Part shown: one piece after another, positions 1-6,803 of the stretch
Layout of the letters: every line of letters begins with the position of its first letter
Position numbering within the stretch: the stretch's first letter is position 1
From: SIAJ01 sp036266155
GTDB lineage: Bacteria > Planctomycetota > Planctomycetia > Gemmatales > Gemmataceae
Length of the DNA: 11,387 nt
NCBI GenBank assembly: GCA_036266155.1
Contig: DATANR010000480.1
Location: 1-11,387, forward strand
Direction of reading: 5' to 3'
Notes under the pieces: generated by a model
Databases searched by the model: none
What the model was told of the DNA's origin: nothing
What the model saw: only the letters and a program-made list of their open reading frames with translations
Program-made: the position numbers and the translations under genes

Positions 1-691
1 CGAGGATGTACAGATTGATGCCATCGGTGTGCGAGAACTTGGTGCGCGGATCGGGCCGGGTGCTGGCCAGGACGCGATCCGGCGTGCCGAGCCAGTAGCG
101 GAACGTGTCAAGGTGGTGGATGCTCATCACGAAGGTCGACAACGACGGCAACGATCGGCTCCACGGCATCCAGTGCGGAATCGCACGCATGTCGATGGTG
201 GCGAGGACGACGTCGCCAAGCGCGCCGGTGTTGAGAAGTGACTTCAGCGCCCGAACCGACTGGTCGTAGCGCATGTTCTGATTGACGGCGAGGGTGATGC
301 CGGCACGTTCGCATGCTTCGACGCATTCGCGCGCTTCGCGGACAGACATCGCCAACGGCTTCTGTGCGAGGATGCCGCGAACCAGCTTGCGTTTCGCAGC
401 GGCGCGAATGATCTCGGGCTGCACATCCGGCGGCACCGCGATGTCGAGCACTTCGATCTTCGGATTGGCGAGCAACTCGTCAATGCTCGTGTGCACGGTC
501 GGAATCGCATGTCGTTCCGCGACTTCGCGCGCCGAGTTCACGTTGCGCGACGCGATCGCGACGGGATTGAACCCGGCATTGCGATACGCCACGAGATGGC
601 AATCGCGCATGATGAAGCCGGCGCCGACGCAGCCGATGCGCCAGTCGAGGCGATTGGGAAGTTGCGGCTTGTAGTCGAGTGTGAGCGGCAT
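1..691 (-). CDS. Gfo/Idh/MocA family oxidoreductase (3' part cut by window edge)
   Basis: Partial gene: 230 codons are visible and the C-terminal part lies beyond base 1. Proteins of this family are usually 330-400 residues and use NAD(P) to oxidise or reduce sugars and related polyols. Seen: a Rossmann start at about residues 19-28 (IGCVGAGFIM), a DIAVPPD strand end at 83-89, AQKPLA at 109-114 where the classical motif is EKP, a NQNMRYD segment at 137-143, and IHHLDTFRYWLG at 191-202 where the family carries its active-site histidine. Glutamine in place of the EKP glutamate occurs in other members, so the protein need not be inactive. The ATG at 691 is the first possible start, because an in-frame TAA lies 27 bases upstream (716-718, also the stop of the preceding Uma2 gene). 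Only a weak AGGTG precedes it. The 24-base gap suggests co-transcription with the Uma2 gene. The substrate cannot be told. No signal peptide is seen, so it is probably cytoplasmic. Confidence 0.9.
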   Translation of the reverse strand, partial: MPLTLDYKPQLPNRLDWRIGCVGAGFIMRDCHLVAYRNAGFNPVAIASRNVNSAREVAERHAIPTVHTSIDELLANPKIEVLDIAVPPDVQPEIIRAAAKRKLVRGILAQKPLAMSVREARECVEACERAGITLAVNQNMRYDQSVRALKSLLNTGALGDVVLATIDMRAIPHWMPWSRSLPSLSTFVMSIHHLDTFRYWLGTPDRVLASTRPDPRTKFSHTDGINLYIL

Positions 692-715
692 GAGGCACCT
701 GGCCGCCGGGAGAGA

Positions 716-1324
716 TTAGCGGCGTGGATCGATGAGCAGTGAGAAACCGGGAAGGAGCTTGGTGGTGTAGGTATCGCGGTAATGGTGCCTGCTGATGACC
801 CAGCGCGTTCCCCGACGACGATGCACGATTAGCATCGGCCTTTCGGGGTAATCGCGAGCGTCGAGAATCCAGTACTCACGGATCGAAGGAACGCGCAAGT
901 ACAACTCAACATTGCGAACAAGATCTTTGTGGGGATCGGCCGCGTACAGCACCTCCGCCACAAGTATCGGCGAGACGTCCTCCCAACGGACCCCGTCGAG
1001 ACGTTCGTCAAGCGGATAGTCACGATAGGCAGCCAGGTCGGGCTCAGGCATGGTTGGACGACGACTGCGCGGCACAACCACACGTGCTTTATTACTGACG
1101 TAGTTGATGACATCAGCGCGAGCGTCCGCGTAATCCCACAGTTTGCGAAGCAGCCAAGTTTCCAGGCGGTTCTCAGGAATCATCGCTTCCGGCGACACGT
1201 ACAATCTCCCCTCGATGATTTCGTACTTGTAGCCTTCCTCGAAATCTGCAGACTCGAATTCGCTCAGACGCACAGCATTGCCGTGGTCAGCCAATCCGAG
1301 TTTGGTCGCAATGGTTATTGCCAC
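716..1324 (-). CDS. Uma2 family protein (DUF820, PD-(D/E)XK nuclease-like fold)
   Basis: A 202-residue protein of the Uma2 family (COG4636), which adopts a restriction-endonuclease-like fold. The family is greatly expanded in cyanobacteria and planctomycetes, and its role in the cell is not settled. Seen: YKYEIIEGRLYVSP near residues 32-45, PEPDLAAYRDYP at 93-104, PILVAEVL at 119-126, HKDLVRNVELYLRVPSIREYW at 132-152 and a typical ending LPGFSLLID at 191-199. D96, E124 and K133 are the likely PD-E-K metal-site residues, so the active site looks intact. Start choice: GTG at 1324 has a perfect GAGGAG (1337-1332) seven bases upstream. A TTG at 1339 would extend the frame by five residues, but that Shine-Dalgarno would then lie inside the gene. 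The gene begins 11 bases after the ispH stop, its ribosome site overlapping that stop, so it is probably translated from the same mRNA. Nothing in the sequence links its function to isoprenoid synthesis. Confidence 0.88.
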   Translation of the reverse strand: MAITIATKLGLADHGNAVRLSEFESADFEEGYKYEIIEGRLYVSPEAMIPENRLETWLLRKLWDYADARADVINYVSNKARVVVPRSRRPTMPEPDLAAYRDYPLDERLDGVRWEDVSPILVAEVLYAADPHKDLVRNVELYLRVPSIREYWILDARDYPERPMLIVHRRRGTRWVISRHHYRDTYTTKLLPGFSLLIDPRR

Positions 1325-1331
1325 ACTACTG

Positions 1332-1337
1332 CTCCTC
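1332..1337 (-). promoter_or_regulatory. Ribosome binding site that sets the Uma2 start
   Basis: GAGGAG on the minus strand, seven bases before the GTG at 1324. It shares bases with the ispH TGA stop (1338-1336), so ribosomes finishing ispH would sit on it. It argues for GTG 1324 over the upstream in-frame TTG at 1339. Confidence 0.7.
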
Positions 1338-2277
1338 AATTCCCCAACACCGGCAGGTTACGCAATTCCCGCGGCAGCGGGAAGCTGACGTGCTCTTCCC
1401 GCACCGTGCGCGTTTCGACAGTTGCCCCGAAGCGTGCTCGCAGATGGTCAACAACTTCTTGCACATTCTCTTCCGGCGCACTGGCCCCGGCGGTGACGAG
1501 CACGACGTCGTCTGGCCGGAACCATTCGTCGCGCAGGTCGTGGGCCGTGTCGATTAAATATGCGGATCGTTTGCCCTGCCGGCCGATGTCGGCGAGACGG
1601 TTGCTGTTCGAGCTGTTCTTGCTGCCGAGCACAAGCACGACGCGGGCTTCGGCCGACAGGTCCTTGACGGCCTCCTGGCGATTCTGCGTCGCATAGCAGA
1701 TGTCCGACTTCGCGGGGCCGACAATCTGCGGGTATTTCTTGCGCAGGGCCGCGATGATGCCGGTCGTTTCGTCGACGCTCAGCGTCGTTTGCGTGAGGTA
1801 TGCGACTTTCACGTCGGCCGGCAGATTCAACTTGGCCACATCGTCTTCGTTCTCAACCAGCACAATCGCGTGCGGCACCTCGCCCATGGTGCCGACGACC
1901 TCGTCGTGGCCCTCGTGGCCAATGAGAACGATCGTAAAGCCTTCCTTCGCGTAGCGGATCGCTTCGGTGTGAACTTTTGTGACGAGCGGGCATGTCGCAT
2001 CGATCGCGCGCAGCTTGCGACGAATCGACGCTTCGCGAATCACTGGCGACACGCCGTGCGCGCTATAGAGGACCGTGCCGCCTTCGGGCACTTCTTCGAT
2101 CGAGTCGACGAAGACGACGCCGAGCGCTTTGAACTTTTCCACAACCGGCCGATTGTGAACGATCTCGTGATACGCGTAGATCGGCGTGCCGAACGCGGCG
2201 AGGGCCTTCTCCAGCGCTTCGACCGCCATGTTGACGCCGGCACAGAAGCCGCGCGGGTTCGCCAGGATGACGTGCAT
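1336..2277 (-). CDS. ispH: 4-hydroxy-3-methylbut-2-enyl diphosphate reductase (IspH/LytB)
   Basis: IspH carries out the last step of the MEP pathway: the 4Fe-4S-dependent reduction of HMBPP to isopentenyl and dimethylallyl diphosphate in the cytoplasm. The 313-residue product has the family's usual length. Its three iron-sulfur cysteines are present: C12 in ANPRGFCAGV, C96 in ATCPLVTKVH and C194 in SDICYATQNR. The first two fall at the same positions as in E. coli. Substrate-site residues are also in place: H41, H74 (YSAHGVS), H124 and E126 (GHEGHDE), T165, the SSNSNRL loop at 222-228 and S266. The start is the ATG at 2277, because GGAGGG sits five bases upstream and the protein then begins in the usual way (MHVILANPRGF). 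An in-frame TTG at 2325 would add 16 residues unlike the family. The gene follows the small four-Cys gene after a 121-base gap containing a strong hairpin, and is tightly followed by the Uma2 gene. All catalytic residues are intact. Confidence 0.98.
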   Translation of the reverse strand: MHVILANPRGFCAGVNMAVEALEKALAAFGTPIYAYHEIVHNRPVVEKFKALGVVFVDSIEEVPEGGTVLYSAHGVSPVIREASIRRKLRAIDATCPLVTKVHTEAIRYAKEGFTIVLIGHEGHDEVVGTMGEVPHAIVLVENEDDVAKLNLPADVKVAYLTQTTLSVDETTGIIAALRKKYPQIVGPAKSDICYATQNRQEAVKDLSAEARVVLVLGSKNSSNSNRLADIGRQGKRSAYLIDTAHDLRDEWFRPDDVVLVTAGASAPEENVQEVVDHLRARFGATVETRTVREEHVSFPLPRELRNLPVLGN

Positions 2278-2281
2278 TTCT

Positions 2282-2287
2282 CCCTCC
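2282..2287 (-). promoter_or_regulatory. Ribosome binding site that sets the ispH start
   Basis: GGAGGG on the minus strand, five bases before the ATG at 2277. It lies within the open frame that begins at the TTG at 2325 and so decides for the shorter protein, which also matches the family's N-terminus. Confidence 0.75.
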
Positions 2288-2330
2288 GGGAGACTAACCG
2301 CGAATCGAGTTACCTCAATCACCAAACGCC

Positions 2331-2380
2331 GCGAGGGACACGACCGCCGCCGGATGCCCGGAGACTGCCGCGTCCCTCGC
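2331..2380 (-). terminator. Strong hairpin after the four-Cys gene, before ispH
   Basis: Minus-strand RNA from 2380 to 2331 can fold into a 14-bp stem (arms 2380-2367 and 2344-2331). Nine perfect outer pairs (GCGAGGGAC with GTCCCTCGC) are followed by five inner pairs, two of them G-U. The 22-base loop holds a further CCGG-GCAT-CCGG mini-stem. The two wobble pairs work only in minus-strand RNA; in plus-strand RNA they would be A-C mismatches, which supports a role in this direction. It begins 18 bases after the stop at 2399. There is no clear T-run after it, only GCGTTT, so it may slow or protect RNA ends rather than be a classical rho-independent terminator. It could also act as a leader structure for ispH, 53 bases before that start. 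Confidence 0.5.
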
Positions 2381-2398
2381 TATCGTACGCTTCGATCC

Positions 2399-2719
2399 TT
2401 ACTTCTTGAACTCGACCTTGGAGGCGGTGACGATCATCTTGTCGCCGTCTTTCTTCACGGTGCCCGTGACGGTTCCGTCCTTGGCGGCCGTGCAGATTTC
2501 CTTGTGGTACTTCTTGGTCGAAGCTTCGTCGAGCCAGTACACCTTGTCGCCGACTTTGATGACGGTGTGGCACTTGTCGGCCAGACCGAGGTCGCACTTG
2601 GCGCAGGTGATCTTGCCTTCGAGTTTCTCTTCCTTGGCCTTTTCTTCGGCGACGACTGGGGCGCCGACGAAGGCGAGCATCACGCCAGCGACGACAAAGG
2701 CGCTCAGAATCCGGAACAT
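2399..2719 (-). CDS. Small exported four-cysteine protein, resembles DUF6370
   Basis: A 106-residue protein with an N-terminal signal peptide: a short MFR start, a hydrophobic stretch at residues 4-23 and probable cleavage after A24 (PVVA, then EEKAKEEK). The mature part is small, lysine-rich and probably beta-stranded. It has four cysteines: a CAKC pair (C39, C42) in GKITCAKCDLGLADKCH, C50, and C76 in KYHKEIC. Histidines beside two of them (H51, H72) make metal or heme binding possible but unproven. The second half (GTVTGTVKKDGDKMIVTASKVEFKK) looks like an OB-type strand repeat. It resembles the planctomycete family I know as DUF6370, which has no known function; that assignment is from memory. 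The ATG at 2719 has GGAGG six bases upstream. A longer frame from 2761 would place charged residues before the signal peptide and lacks such a site. It probably has its own promoter (2800-2828). Confidence 0.85.
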   Translation of the reverse strand: MFRILSAFVVAGVMLAFVGAPVVAEEKAKEEKLEGKITCAKCDLGLADKCHTVIKVGDKVYWLDEASTKKYHKEICTAAKDGTVTGTVKKDGDKMIVTASKVEFKK

Positions 2720-2754
2720 GAATAACCTCCAAGAGTGATGGAAGGGGAAACGGT

Positions 2755-2776
2755 CAGCCAACCGTCGGCTGCCGAC
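2755..2776 (-). other. Competing small hairpins in the leader of the four-Cys gene
   Basis: In minus-strand RNA, GTCGG-CAG-CCGAC (2776-2764) and CAGCC-7-GGCTG (2771-2755) overlap, so only one can form at a time. They lie about 25-45 bases upstream of the ribosome site of the four-Cys gene. Five-bp stems are common by chance in GC-rich DNA, so this is a weak call. Confidence 0.25.
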
Positions 2777-2799
2777 ACCCTCATTTGGTGAGCCTACGC

Positions 2800-2828
2800 A
2801 ATATACGCGGACCGTCCAGCAATCGCAA
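2800..2828 (-). promoter_or_regulatory. Candidate sigma-70-type promoter of the four-Cys gene
   Basis: On the minus strand TTGCGA (2828-2823, four of six matches to TTGACA) and TATATT (2805-2800, five of six matches to TATAAT) are separated by exactly 17 bases. Transcription would start near 2793, giving a leader of about 74 bases before the ATG at 2719. The 161-base gap 2720-2880 is otherwise without a gene. Confidence 0.4.
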
Positions 2829-2880
2829 CCAACATCTTTCCCAAGTTACTGGCGGGGTCAAACATCGTCTGACCGTTCGA

Positions 2881-5565
2881 TTACTTTGCACCGGCCTTCC
2901 GCTTGTCATCGTCATCGTCTTCGTCCGGCTTGACTTTCGGCAGAAAGAAAGCGGCACGGACCGGCGGCGGCATCACCGCGTCGCGACCCTTTACTGCCTT
3001 CCAGATGACCTCGTTGAACTTCAAGTCGTCTTCCTGATCTTCCTTCGCTAGGTTCGCTTTGCCGGACCACTCCGCTCCAAAGGCCCCGGCCAGGTTCACC
3101 GCCTTCATGTCGGTCTTCGGCACCTCGTGCGTGTACGCCGTCAGATCAGGCTTACTGGTAAACGAGTTATACATCGGCCGGGCCGCTAGATCGAACTGGC
3201 TCATCGGCTTCAATCCCAGGATCAACTCGATCGTCCGAAGTGTGCTCGACGTCGAGTACATCGTTGAGTCAACAAACTTGCGCTTCGTGTATGGCGAGAT
3301 CACCAGGCACGGCGAGCGATGCGCATCGACATGGTCGGGGCCATTTTGCGCGTCGTCTTCGAGAACGAAGATTGCGGTCTCCTTCCAAAACTTGCTCTTG
3401 GAAATCGCTTCGACAACCATGCCGAGCGCGAGATCGTTGTCGGCGACGTATGCCGTCGGCGTCGGTACGCCGACCTTGGTGCCGGCCGTGTGGTCGTTCG
3501 GTAGTTTCAGAATCGACAGCTGAGGGAAGCCGCCCTCTTTCTCGAAGCGGTTCAATTCCTCAATGAAGCGCTCCGCACGCTTCACGTCGGGGTAGTCCAT
3601 TTCAAAGCCGACGAACTTGGGATCAATGTGCCCTTCGAGCGCGGCGACTTTGGCCTTGGAATCTTCGTAGGTTCCATCGGCTTTCTTCTTGCCGTTCTCG
3701 GTCCACTCGCCGTAGGAGCGGTACGTCAACTTCGCTTCGGCACAGCGGTCCCAGATATAGCCGCCGCTCGGTCGCGCGGCGTAGTCGAGGTTGCCTTCGC
3801 TCGGATAACCGAAGCGGCCGCGCGGGCTGCCGCGATAACCGACCGGCCAGTATTTCTCGACGAAGTCCGTGGCATAGGCGCCCATCGACCACTCGTGGCC
3901 GTCGGCCGAAACCTCACCGTCCACATAGAAGTTGTCGAGCAACACGAACTCGGTCGCGAGCTTGTGATGATTCGGCGTGATCGCTTGCGGGAACAGGCAA
4001 AGTTCCTTCTCGCCGTTGCCCTGCGGTAGGTCGCCGAAGACTTGATCGTAGGTCCGGTTTTCCTTGATGATGTAGATCACATGCTTGATTGGGCTCGGGT
4101 CGCCGACCTTGCGCGGAATCGGATTGTCGACCTCAACGCCTTCGGCCGCGGCGCGCGGATCCGTCGGCAACGGACTGCACAAATACGCTTCCTTCGTGAG
4201 CTTGGCCAGCATCTCCGGCTTCGGCATATCGAGGACGCCGATCGTGCCCTTGAACAAGGCGCCGATGTATTCGGTGATCCCGCGACTCGGCTGATTGGGG
4301 TTCGGGCCATTGCGGTTGGGCTTGCCGGTGAGGCCCTTGCCGTTCGCCATGTAGAGCCGATTGTCGGCCGGGTTGAACCGCACCGACGTCGGATACCAGC
4401 CAGTCGGGATAAACCCGAGCGGCACCGCCTTGTCCGGGTCGGCCACGTTGAAGACGCTCAGGTTGTTGGCATCCGCGTTGGCGACGAGCAACAGATGAGC
4501 GTCGGGCACGAGCGTCAGGCTGTTTGGCGTATTGCCGTTCGGCGCGGTCGGGTACAGCGCACAGTTAATCGTCTGCGTGGCGTCGTAGTCCTTGGTGTCG
4601 AAGACGCTCACCTGCGTCGAGTTTGCACAGGCGACGAACAGGGCCTTCGTCTTCGGATCGAGCACCATTTCCGTCGGATGCGGCGCCGTCGGCAGACGTT
4701 TGACGACTTCGTTCTTCTCGAGATCAATGACGGCAACGTGGGCGTCGGCCCACAGGCTGACGTAGAGGCGCTTGCCATCCGGGTCGGGCAAGCAGGCGTA
4801 CGGATGCACGCCCTTGTCGGCGATGCCGGTCTTCGCCTTTTCCTTGGCCCGCGGATCATCCTTCTCTTTGCGGCCATCCGGCGGGCTCGGCGGCTCGCCC
4901 TTGGGCGTCACCGCCTTTGGGGCTGGCTTCGCCTTACCGACCTGGATGACGGTCCGATTCTCCGGGTTCTCGACCGGCACCCGGACCACGATGTCGCCCC
5001 AGGTGCAGCACGCGAAGAGATCGCGGCCGGCCGCGTCCATCGCGAGCCCGCCGACCACGAGCTTCTCGCCGGCCCCCGCCAGGCTTATGACCTTGGGATT
5101 GCCCAGGAGCCCGCGGCCGAAGTCGAACTCGTGGACGGTCTCGTATTCGCCGCCGCTGGCGTAGAGCCGCCGGCCATCGGGCGAGAAGCAGAGACCGTAA
5201 AAGGCTTGATCGACGACAACGCGGCAGACGATCTTTTGCTTCGCCTTGTTGAGGTCCAGAATCAGGACCTCGTGTTCTTGCCAGCCGGCATGCAGAACGG
5301 CAAGATATTGCCCGCTCGGATGGAGCGCCAGATTGACGGGGAAATTCCCTACTTCGATCTGCTTACCCGCCGGCCGCAGCTTCCACTGGTTGGGAAGCTG
5401 AATCGACCCATCCGCCAGTAGACCGGGTAGAACGCGCGCCGGAGTGGTGGCGGCCCGGATCGGCGCGGGCGGCTCCTCCGGCGCCCTGCGCGTATCGAGC
5501 GACGCGAACAACGCGACGCACGTGCCAAATCCGACGACAAGCGCAAGGCGGGAGCGTGCGAGCAT
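2881..5565 (-). CDS. YncE-like beta-propeller / phosphoesterase (PF04185-type) fusion, exported
   Basis: An 894-residue two-domain protein. Residues 1-24 form a signal or membrane anchor (MLARSRLALVVGFGTCVALF). Residues about 70-450 are propeller repeats of the YncE/lactonase type, seen in LHPSGQYLAVLHAG, CFSPDGRRLYASGG, LPDPDGKRLYVSLWADAHVAVID, VLDPKTKALFVACANSTQVSVFD and RFNPADNRLYMANG. A Pro/Lys/Glu-rich insert (about 211-250) interrupts the propeller. From 494 on comes a phosphoesterase of the phospholipase C/acid phosphatase AcpA family: HVIYIIKENRTYDQVFG with metal-ligand E502 and N503, VDGEVSADGHEW (548-559), LPNDHT (688-693) and EDDAQNGPDHVDAHRS (736-751). It ends in an acidic/basic tail (DEDDDDDKRK). 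It probably hydrolyses phosphate esters outside the cytoplasm. The substrate and the propeller's role are unknown. Planctomycete genomes annotate this architecture as YncE/alkaline phosphatase family. The 80-base gap upstream has a CATAAT (5602-5597) that could be a -10 box, but no clear -35. Confidence 0.92.
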   Translation of the reverse strand: MLARSRLALVVGFGTCVALFASLDTRRAPEEPPAPIRAATTPARVLPGLLADGSIQLPNQWKLRPAGKQIEVGNFPVNLALHPSGQYLAVLHAGWQEHEVLILDLNKAKQKIVCRVVVDQAFYGLCFSPDGRRLYASGGEYETVHEFDFGRGLLGNPKVISLAGAGEKLVVGGLAMDAAGRDLFACCTWGDIVVRVPVENPENRTVIQVGKAKPAPKAVTPKGEPPSPPDGRKEKDDPRAKEKAKTGIADKGVHPYACLPDPDGKRLYVSLWADAHVAVIDLEKNEVVKRLPTAPHPTEMVLDPKTKALFVACANSTQVSVFDTKDYDATQTINCALYPTAPNGNTPNSLTLVPDAHLLLVANADANNLSVFNVADPDKAVPLGFIPTGWYPTSVRFNPADNRLYMANGKGLTGKPNRNGPNPNQPSRGITEYIGALFKGTIGVLDMPKPEMLAKLTKEAYLCSPLPTDPRAAAEGVEVDNPIPRKVGDPSPIKHVIYIIKENRTYDQVFGDLPQGNGEKELCLFPQAITPNHHKLATEFVLLDNFYVDGEVSADGHEWSMGAYATDFVEKYWPVGYRGSPRGRFGYPSEGNLDYAARPSGGYIWDRCAEAKLTYRSYGEWTENGKKKADGTYEDSKAKVAALEGHIDPKFVGFEMDYPDVKRAERFIEELNRFEKEGGFPQLSILKLPNDHTAGTKVGVPTPTAYVADNDLALGMVVEAISKSKFWKETAIFVLEDDAQNGPDHVDAHRSPCLVISPYTKRKFVDSTMYSTSSTLRTIELILGLKPMSQFDLAARPMYNSFTSKPDLTAYTHEVPKTDMKAVNLAGAFGAEWSGKANLAKEDQEDDLKFNEVIWKAVKGRDAVMPPPVRAAFFLPKVKPDEDDDDDKRKAGAK

Positions 5566-5645
5566 GGAAGTCTTTCAGAACAGAGGCTATCCGGTGATTA
5601 TGCAGATTGTTGCGCGAGTGAGAATGAAGTTCCAGTGTGCTTGGA

Positions 5646-6803
5646 TCAGCCGCGATACATGACACTCAGGAACGGTCGGGCAATCCACGGGGCCACGGCG
5701 AGAGTGCCGACCATGAGTCGGGTCGTAATGGGAAGGCGAAGCAGCGCGGCAGTCAAGCGGCAGACGAACTGTCGATGCGTGACATGCCGGCGATACGCAC
5801 CACGCCAGCGATTGAGCAATGCCGGGTCCCATTGAACAATACCGCGATGAGCCAGCGGCGCGACCAACACTGCTCCTTCCAGGGCCCACGCCATTCCCTC
5901 GCCGGTGAACGGCTCGATGTAACCGGCCGCGTCGCCGACCACGAAGTGCCGATGGCCGCCAAGCGATGGTGCCCGACGGGTCAAATGGGGCGTTCCCTTC
6001 CAGTGGAGATCGGAAAGGTTCGGATACGGTGGAAACCCAGCTTCGCGGAGGATCGATTCTGCCAGCATGCCGATCCCGCCAGCCTGCTTGACGGCGATGG
6101 GATCGAGCGCTGCCGCCATATCGACGCGGCCATCCTCGACCATCGCCTGGCCGACGTATCCGGATCTTCCACATGCCATATAGATCGTGCCGGGTTCGTA
6201 ACCGGGAACCGGCTTCGCAATCATGACACCAGCTCCGATGCGCGAGCCGGACGTCCAGGTGGTTACGGCTTGCGAATGCTCCTCGAGTGCACCCGCGAGT
6301 CCATTCGCGGCGAGGATGACTCGCCCCTCAACCGACGACTCGTGATTTGCTTGTCGAAGACGGACGGTACGCCGAGTTGACGAGCCATGAACGGGAAGTA
6401 GCGAGGCGCTCACGCCCGGCAAGAAAGCAACACCAGTCTTGATTGCCTCGCGAATCAACGTTGAATCGAAGGCTTCACGCGACACCGCAGCTCCCAGCGG
6501 TAACGGCAAGCGGGCGTGCTGGCTGTGACTGGCTAGCGTGAAGCGGGTGAGCGGAACTGCGCCGAGATTTTTCACCACATGGCCGAGGCCGATTCGCTGA
6601 AGAACTTGCAGAGACCGCGGATTCAGGCAACCGCCGCACACTTTGAATCGCGGAAACGTGGCACGATCAACAAGTAGGACGCGCGCTCCACGACGAGCGA
6701 CCTCGCGAGCGGACATGCTGCCGGCCGGGCCGGCGCCGACGACGATGACGTCCCAAATCTGCCGGGCCGCTGCTGAGAGATCCACCGTCGGGTCGATGGT
6801 CAA
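5646..6803 (-). CDS. FAD-dependent oxidoreductase, geranylgeranyl reductase/FixC type
   Basis: A 385-residue flavoprotein of normal length for the geranylgeranyl-reductase/FixC group. Seen: the FAD-binding GAGPAG at 23-28 followed by an acidic strand end (VLLVDRATFPRF), the family's CGGCLN at 56-61, an AANG segment at 166-169, and the second FAD motif GDAAGYIEPFTGEGMAWALEG at 290-310. Members reduce prenyl double bonds or hydroxylate aromatic rings of lipids. The substrate cannot be told here. Start choice: TTG at 6803 has GGAG six bases upstream and overlaps the TGA of the methyltransferase (TTGA), which points to translational coupling. A longer open frame reaches 6992 but would encode an Arg/Pro-rich N-terminus and overlap the methyltransferase by nearly 200 bases. 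There is no signal peptide, so it is cytoplasmic or peripheral to the membrane. The neighbouring methyltransferase suggests both act on one molecule. Confidence 0.9.
   Translation of the reverse strand: MTIDPTVDLSAAARQIWDVIVVGAGPAGSMSAREVARRGARVLLVDRATFPRFKVCGGCLNPRSLQVLQRIGLGHVVKNLGAVPLTRFTLASHSQHARLPLPLGAAVSREAFDSTLIREAIKTGVAFLPGVSASLLPVHGSSTRRTVRLRQANHESSVEGRVILAANGLAGALEEHSQAVTTWTSGSRIGAGVMIAKPVPGYEPGTIYMACGRSGYVGQAMVEDGRVDMAAALDPIAVKQAGGIGMLAESILREAGFPPYPNLSDLHWKGTPHLTRRAPSLGGHRHFVVGDAAGYIEPFTGEGMAWALEGAVLVAPLAHRGIVQWDPALLNRWRGAYRRHVTHRQFVCRLTAALLRLPITTRLMVGTLAVAPWIARPFLSVMYRG

Noticed and set aside
929..1696. Plus-strand open frame of 255 codons across Uma2 and ispH
   Set aside because: Antisense to two recognised families, with low-complexity Arg/Ser content and no motif.
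4042..5421. Long open frame of about 460 codons on the plus strand, opposite the propeller/phosphoesterase gene
   Set aside because: It lies wholly antisense to a gene with clear domains, and its translation is Arg/Val/Leu-rich with no motif, as expected from GC-rich codons read backwards.
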